Source: Chondrinema litorale (GTDB lineage: Bacteria > Bacteroidota > Bacteroidia > Cytophagales > Flammeovirgaceae). Taken from it: 64,000 nt of DNA. The translations under genes were made by a program, and so were the position numbers. The DNA lies in the NCBI RefSeq assembly GCF_026250525.1, contig NZ_CP111052.1:62001-126000 (forward strand), read 5' to 3'. Below, piece by piece: positions 59,210 to 64,000 of this stretch (position 1 is the stretch's first letter; each line of letters opens with the position of its first letter). Under the pieces are notes generated by a model, which worked only from the letters and a program-made list of their open reading frames with translations, ran no database searches and was not told the origin of the DNA.

Positions 59210-61489
59210 GTGCCACTTTTATCCAATTACTTTCCAAACATAAATTATATAAACACATTGAAATCAATCAATATCTTATACATACTCCGCTTTTTAACAA
59301 ATATTATTCTATTTCACTATTTGTTGTTTTCTTGTACTAAAACAGTAGAAGATGGAGTTTCCGTCGAGCTAAAGCCAGTTTATCAAACGCTAGAAAGAGT
59401 GATTGGCAAAAGAGCTGCTGAATTTGAGCTTGTGCTTTCTGATAATAGTTATGAGGAGTTTGTAGAGATAGAAGTAGTTGACAATAAACCTATAATTAAA
59501 GCTTCTTCAACTGTAGCATTAAGTTATGGCACTTATCATTACTTAAAAAGTGTACATGCTTTGCAGTTTAGTTGGGAAGGCAAACACATCGCACTCCCAG
59601 AAAACTGGCCAGATTTTCTAAAAACTAAGCTCACAGTTCCTTTCTTACATAGGCAATATCTAAATGTTTGTGCATTTGGTTACACTACTCCTTGGTGGAA
59701 CTGGCAAAGATGGGAACAAGAAATCGACTGGATGGCCTTGCATGGAATAAACATGCCAACTGCCATGGAAGGTCAGGAAGCCGTGTATTTAAAACTTTGG
59801 CAAGAAATGGGTTTAGAGAAAGATACTATTGTAAATTATTTCGCTGGCCCTGCTTTTTTACCTTGGCACCGCATGGGAAATATCAATGGTTATGGAGGCC
59901 CTTTACCTATAAATTTTATAGAACAAAAATCTGATTTGCAGAAGAAAATACTCAATAGAATGCGTAAACTGGGTATGAAGCCCGTTGTGCCAGCATTTAG
60001 TGGTTACGTGCCTAAAGGGATTAAAAAGGAATTTCCAGATGCTAAAATAACACAGTTAAAATCTTGGAACGAAGGCATGGAAGGTACTTTTTTGCTTGAT
60101 CCCACCGATCCGCTTTTTAATAAAATTGGCAAAAGGTTTATCGAACTTTACAATGAAATGTATGGGCAGGCCGATTTTTATCTGGCAGATTCGTTCAACG
60201 AAATGAAACCACCAGTTACACCTGAGAATAAGAAAGAACTTTTGGCAAAGTATGGAGAGGCTGTTTACAAACCCATTGCCAGTGCAGCTCCAGGAGCTAC
60301 TTGGGTAATGCAAGGTTGGCTTTTTGGCCACGATCGCGAATTTTGGGATAATCCATCAGTAAAAGCTTTTTTAAGTAAAGTACCGAACGACAGCATTATT
60401 ATTCAAGATTTTGGAAACGATCGCTATCCCGATGTTTGGAAAGACGCTGAAGCATATGTAGGCAAACAATGGACTTACGGATATGTACACAATTATGGTG
60501 GTTCTAATCCTGTATATGGCGATTTCGATTTTTATAATGAAGAGTATAAAAAACTGGTTGACAACCCACAAACAGGCTCGCTTGTTGGCTATGGTGTGTT
60601 ACCAGAAGGGCTCAATAACAATTCTGTAATTTATGAGTATTTGTACGATTTACCTTGGACGAAAGAAGGACTCAACTGGAATACTTGGATAGATAATTAT
60701 TCGCAAGCTCGCTATGGTAAGAGTAATGATAAAATCTTGAAGGCATGGGATTTACTAAAAGATGGACTCTTTAGTACTCGATACTGGTCTCCTCGATGGT
60801 GGAAAGATGATGCTGGTGCTTACTTATTTTTTAAGCGACCAACCACAGATATAGTAACATTTGAAGGGCATCCAAGTGAGTTAACCTATATTCCTCAGGC
60901 TACTAAATTGCTTTTAGAAAATGTAGAGAGCCCTCAAAAAGACTCATTATTAATTTATGATGCCATAGATGCTACTAGGCATTATGTTTCTATAAAAATT
61001 GACTCATTGCTAACTGAAACTGTAAAGGCTTATCAAAATAAAGACTTTGCAAAAGGAGACAGTGTATTAAACAAGATTGAATTTATAGCGACAAAGCTAG
61101 ATAAGCTAATTGGGTATCAGCCATTTAACAATGTAAACTATTGGTTACAAAGTGCCTACGACTTAGGGCAAACAGAAGAAGAAAGCTGGTTTTATGTGCA
61201 AAATGCAAGAACTCAAATTACAATTTGGGGAGGCACAACTTTAAAAGATTATGCTTCAAAATCGTGGCAAGGTATGTATAAAGATTTCTATTTGCTGAGA
61301 TGGAAAATGTTATTTACTGAACTTAAAGAAAACATCTTATCAGGAAAACAATTTGACATAGCAGCAACCCAAGCAAAAATCAAAACATGGGAACAAGATT
61401 GGTGTAAGCAAAAAGAAATACCAGCCCATATTAGTTCAGAAAACCCTGTTGAAGATATGTTGGAGCTTTTTGAAGAGCTAGAAAAGTGA
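59210..61489 (+). CDS. Alpha-N-acetylglucosaminidase, GH89 (NAGLU-like) lipoprotein
   Basis: About 759 residues. Three regions match NAGLU: an N-terminal small domain (45-140), the catalytic barrel (RQYLNVCAFGYTTPWWNWQR; WMALHGINMPTAMEGQEAVY) and a C-terminal helical domain. Catalytic acids fit Glu331 in LADSFNEMKPP and Glu466 in LPEGLNNNSVIYEY, matching the two glutamates of human NAGLU. A lipobox (YLLFSC, Cys42) predicts export and anchoring. It removes terminal alpha-linked GlcNAc, as found in heparan-type glycans, mucins or bacterial polymers. No ATG lies between the upstream stop and the lipobox, so it must start at GTG 59210, TTG 59258 or another non-ATG codon. Confidence 0.93.
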   Translation: MPLLSNYFPNINYINTLKSINILYILRFLTNIILFHYLLFSCTKTVEDGVSVELKPVYQTLERVIGKRAAEFELVLSDNSYEEFVEIEVVDNKPIIKASSTVALSYGTYHYLKSVHALQFSWEGKHIALPENWPDFLKTKLTVPFLHRQYLNVCAFGYTTPWWNWQRWEQEIDWMALHGINMPTAMEGQEAVYLKLWQEMGLEKDTIVNYFAGPAFLPWHRMGNINGYGGPLPINFIEQKSDLQKKILNRMRKLGMKPVVPAFSGYVPKGIKKEFPDAKITQLKSWNEGMEGTFLLDPTDPLFNKIGKRFIELYNEMYGQADFYLADSFNEMKPPVTPENKKELLAKYGEAVYKPIASAAPGATWVMQGWLFGHDREFWDNPSVKAFLSKVPNDSIIIQDFGNDRYPDVWKDAEAYVGKQWTYGYVHNYGGSNPVYGDFDFYNEEYKKLVDNPQTGSLVGYGVLPEGLNNNSVIYEYLYDLPWTKEGLNWNTWIDNYSQARYGKSNDKILKAWDLLKDGLFSTRYWSPRWWKDDAGAYLFFKRPTTDIVTFEGHPSELTYIPQATKLLLENVESPQKDSLLIYDAIDATRHYVSIKIDSLLTETVKAYQNKDFAKGDSVLNKIEFIATKLDKLIGYQPFNNVNYWLQSAYDLGQTEEESWFYVQNARTQITIWGGTTLKDYASKSWQGMYKDFYLLRWKMLFTELKENILSGKQFDIAATQAKIKTWEQDWCKQKEIPAHISSENPVEDMLELFEELEK

Positions 61490-61571
61490 TGAAAATTACA
61501 GAGATATTGACTATTTATTCAAACTAGACGAAATAACTAATCTCTGATAGACAGAATATTTTTAAATTATA

Positions 61572-61610
61572 AACAAGCTAAGGGTTTACTTTCTAAACCC
61601 TTAGCTTGTT
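61572..61610. terminator. Bidirectional terminator between GH89 and the oxidoreductase
   Basis: AACAAGCTAAGGGTTTA / TAAACCCTTAGCTTGTT form a perfect 17-bp stem with a 5-base loop, midway between convergent genes. Confidence 0.8.
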
Positions 61611-61624
61611 ATATCAAAGTATAA

Positions 61625-63886
61625 TCAACGCATTTGTTGGTCATTCACCATGAATGGTTGGTGATAGAAGCGTTTTCCATTTGCTTTATACATGGCATTA
61701 GCTACAGCTCCAAAAATTGGCGGAAATGGAGGTTCACCAAGTCCTGTTGGATCAATATCATTTTTCACAAAATGTACATCAATCTCTTTAGGAGCTTCAC
61801 TATATCGAATCATTCTGTAATTATGAAAATTACTTTTTTCTGGCATTCCATCTTTAAATGTCATAGCACCAAATAAGGCATTTCCTATACCATCTACAGC
61901 AGCACCTTCCACCATATTTTTAGCTGCATCTGTATTGATAACTACACCACAATCTACCGCACTTGTAACCTTATGAACAACAGGTTTACCATTTTGCATT
62001 TCCATGTCAACCACGTGTGCTACATAAGAATTATGGCAGAAATAAGCCGCTACACCTCTACTTAAATTAGGATTTTGCTCGTTGCCCCAACCAGATTTTT
62101 CTTTTACCAGTTTTAGTACACCAGCATAACGATCTACATCATAATCGTTTTGCTCTCCAACTGGGTTTGCTTTTGCTTTTTCTAGTAATTCTAACCTAAA
62201 TTCTATTGGGTCTTTACCAGCCGCTTCAGCTACTTCATCGAGAAATGATTGCTCTACTCCACCAATAAAGTTTGAGCGTGGAGCTCTAAATGCACCAATA
62301 GTTATATTAGAATTAATTGCCCATTCTTCTGCAACATAGTTATCTACAGCACCAGCAGGAAATCTGTTAGCATGTAATGGACTCTCAGGAATACCGCCTG
62401 CTTTTACCTGAAAAGCAACCAGATTGTTATTTTCATCTAAAGCCGCTTTATAAGTTGCATGATATGCGGGACGATAGATACCGAATGTCATGTCATCTTC
62501 TCTGGTATACACCATTTTAATTGGTGCTTTTGCTTTTTGAGAAATTAATGCAGCTTCTACTAAATAGTGATCATAAGCTCTTCTTCCAAAACCACCGCCC
62601 ATCCGTGTCATGTGAATTTCAATTTTTTCTTTTGGCAAGCCAAGTCTGTTTGCTAATGTTTGTTCGGCAAACTCAGGAGCTTGTAATGGACCTGCCATTT
62701 CAGCTTTATCTTCTGTTACATGAGCAAAGAAATTTATTGGTTCCATCGTGTTATGCGCAAGGAATGGGGCTGAATAAGAACGCTCTATTACTTTGGCTGC
62801 ATTCTTAAATATCTCATCAGGATTTCCATCTTTTCTTACTACATTACCAGGTTTAGAAGCCATCTCGTTCATTTTTGCCATATGATCTGAGCTGTTTTCT
62901 TTACCAGCAGGAATGGTAACTGTAGATTTACCTCTCCAACCTGCAATTGTAATCTGAGATTCACTAATAGGTTTCCACTCTACTTTTAAGGCTTTTTTCG
63001 CATTCATTACTTCCCAAGTAGTATTTCCTACTACAACTACCAACTCAGGAAATGCATCTGTGTCAAACCCTCCTCTTTCGAAATCCTTATCAAATGTTTC
63101 TATAGTGAAAACATCTTTTATTCCCGGCATTGTCTTAGTCACTGAATCGTTTACTGATTTCAGTTTCATACCAAATGCTGGAGGGTGCACAATCATGGCA
63201 ATAAGCATCCCTTCTTTTTGATAATCCAAACCAAATAATGGTTTACCCATAACCAGATTTTTACCTTCAACATTTTTTTGTGAGGTACTGATTATGCTAA
63301 AATCTTTAACTTCTTTTAGTTGTACTTCTTCTGGTATAGTTATTTTACCGGCTTCAGATGCCATGTCGCCATAACCAGCAGATTTATTACTTTTTTTATG
63401 ATGAAGTATTCCGGCTTCAGTTGTAATTTCTTCAAAAGGAACCTGCCAAGCTTTTGCGGCAGCTTCTTTAAGCATATGTCTGGCAGTTGCCCCAGCCATG
63501 CGGAGAGATTTCCAACCTTGTCTTACAGATTGGCTACCACCAGCAAATTGGCGAGTATATAAATCGGTATTAAATGTTGCTTGTTCTACCACCACATTTT
63601 TCCAATCTACATCAAGCTCATCTGCGATAATCATTGGTAATGAGGTTTTTACATTCTGGCCAAACTCTGGGTTAGGAGCCATAATTGTAACTAAACCATT
63701 TTCTCCTATTTTTAAAAAGGCATTTAGATCAAACCATTCTTTGGGCATGGAGAGGAGTACTTCGGAAGGCGTTGTATTAGTTTGGCAAGAGGTTAACCAG
63801 TTAAAGCCAAGCATCATTCCACCACCACTTAATGCAGAAATTTTTAAAAAGGAACGTCTACCAACTGATGTTTTAAAAGTGTTCAT
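61625..63886 (-). CDS. Molybdopterin hydroxylase large subunit (isoquinoline 1-oxidoreductase beta type)
   Basis: About 753 residues from ATG 63886 (MNTFKTSVGRRSFLK). The twin-arginine signal RRSFLK indicates export folded via Tat; a longer frame to 63979 overlaps the small-subunit gene and is rejected. It has the xanthine-dehydrogenase-family Mo-pterin layout: GGSQSVRQGWKSLRMAGATA, MTRMGGGFGRRAYDHYLVEA, NITIGAFRAPRSNFIGGVEQ and a GxGEPP-like element in DPTGLGEPPFPPIFGAVANA. The last contains the Glu expected to act as base. Substrates of this branch are aldehydes and N-heterocycles. It works with the [2Fe-2S] subunit encoded directly upstream. Confidence 0.93.
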   Translation of the reverse strand: MNTFKTSVGRRSFLKISALSGGGMMLGFNWLTSCQTNTTPSEVLLSMPKEWFDLNAFLKIGENGLVTIMAPNPEFGQNVKTSLPMIIADELDVDWKNVVVEQATFNTDLYTRQFAGGSQSVRQGWKSLRMAGATARHMLKEAAAKAWQVPFEEITTEAGILHHKKSNKSAGYGDMASEAGKITIPEEVQLKEVKDFSIISTSQKNVEGKNLVMGKPLFGLDYQKEGMLIAMIVHPPAFGMKLKSVNDSVTKTMPGIKDVFTIETFDKDFERGGFDTDAFPELVVVVGNTTWEVMNAKKALKVEWKPISESQITIAGWRGKSTVTIPAGKENSSDHMAKMNEMASKPGNVVRKDGNPDEIFKNAAKVIERSYSAPFLAHNTMEPINFFAHVTEDKAEMAGPLQAPEFAEQTLANRLGLPKEKIEIHMTRMGGGFGRRAYDHYLVEAALISQKAKAPIKMVYTREDDMTFGIYRPAYHATYKAALDENNNLVAFQVKAGGIPESPLHANRFPAGAVDNYVAEEWAINSNITIGAFRAPRSNFIGGVEQSFLDEVAEAAGKDPIEFRLELLEKAKANPVGEQNDYDVDRYAGVLKLVKEKSGWGNEQNPNLSRGVAAYFCHNSYVAHVVDMEMQNGKPVVHKVTSAVDCGVVINTDAAKNMVEGAAVDGIGNALFGAMTFKDGMPEKSNFHNYRMIRYSEAPKEIDVHFVKNDIDPTGLGEPPFPPIFGAVANAMYKANGKRFYHQPFMVNDQQMR

Positions 63887-63908
63887 TTTCAGATTCTTTT
63901 GAGGTGAA

Positions 63909-64000
63909 TTATGCAATTGTTGTTGACTTAATAGCTTTTTTGATACGCGTGTAGGTACCACAGCGACAAATGTTGCCATTCATAGCAGCTTCAATTTCTT
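63909..64000 (-). CDS. [2Fe-2S] small subunit of the molybdenum hydroxylase (5' part beyond window)
   Basis: The last 29 codons read EIEAAMNGNICRCGTYTRIK ending KAIKSTTIA. C-R-C is the second cluster motif (CxRCGTY) of isoquinoline-oxidoreductase alpha-type subunits. The stop is 22 bases before the large-subunit ATG, so both form one operon. The plant-type ferredoxin N-domain lies outside the window. Confidence 0.88.
   Translation of the reverse strand, partial: EIEAAMNGNICRCGTYTRIKKAIKSTTIA

Noticed and set aside
63887..63979. N-terminal extension of the molybdenum hydroxylase large subunit
   Set aside because: It overlaps the small-subunit coding end in another frame and precedes the true twin-arginine signal.
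1..64000. CRISPR arrays, tRNA or rRNA genes, prophage structural modules
   Set aside because: No regularly spaced repeats, cloverleaf-like sequences, rRNA blocks or phage head/tail genes were recognised.

Overview
The window reads as chromosomal DNA of an AT-rich member of the Bacteroidota, most likely a marine or soil Cytophagales bacterium. Supporting signs are a SusC/SusD pair with an ECF sigma/FecR switch, many Bacteroidota-type lipoproteins and CarboxypepD_reg domains, LytTR/His_kinase signalling, short Crp/Fnr regulators, and promoter elements of the TAnnTTTG type. No rRNA, tRNA or CRISPR array was seen. Most genes lie on the minus strand.

Layout. 1-4.3 kb: alpha/beta hydrolase (cut by the edge) and MFS transporter operon, a decayed Crp/Fnr gene, and katG. 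4.7-7.1 kb: a secreted esterase gene broken by an IS630-family element. 7.6-15.8 kb: a Crp/Fnr regulator, an orphan ferredoxin-reductase-like NAD domain, a complete MFP-RND-TolC efflux operon, and a translationally coupled TetR/class III cyclase pair. 16.3-31.8 kb: the most interesting accessory region. It holds two copies of a DUF3500 lipoprotein next to a HupE/UreJ-type protein (one HupE copy lacks its transporter domain). With them are a His-rich lipoprotein, a TonB receptor with His motifs and a LytTR two-component system. I infer an undescribed envelope system, probably for a transition metal. A flavodoxin-fold quinone reductase, a TMEM175-like channel and a serine hydrolase with a frameshifted membrane tail lie among them.

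31.8-38.4 kb: gene remnants with striking operators, a serine hydrolase flanked by an inverted repeat, a large unknown secreted protein, and a Crp/Fnr-SDR pair sharing one palindrome at the same promoter position. 38.7-42.7 kb: an insertion-sequence graveyard (ISKra4-like element inside a truncated IS630, an IS982 fragment, an XRE remnant). 42.8-47.0 kb: two parallel SDR/AraC pairs. 47-50.7 kb: small unknowns, a Bro-N pseudogene with an in-frame TGA, an OmpA-like protein, a DinB-like protein and an AspA-type deacylase. 50.9-61.5 kb: a compact glycan-utilisation locus (SusD, SusC, FecR, sigma factor, purple-acid-type phosphatase, GH89 alpha-N-acetylglucosaminidase). 61.6-64 kb: a molybdenum hydroxylase pair running off the edge.

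Three regulatory observations come directly from the bases. First, an identical 18-bp block lies 57 bp ahead of both the MFS and quinone-reductase start codons. Second, an identical 14-bp palindrome lies ahead of both the second Crp/Fnr gene and its neighbour SDR, in each case centred about 41 bp before the predicted transcription start. Third, tandem AACTAA-N4-TTAGTT sites precede a truncated gene. Functional names rest on motif recognition by eye; no database search was run.
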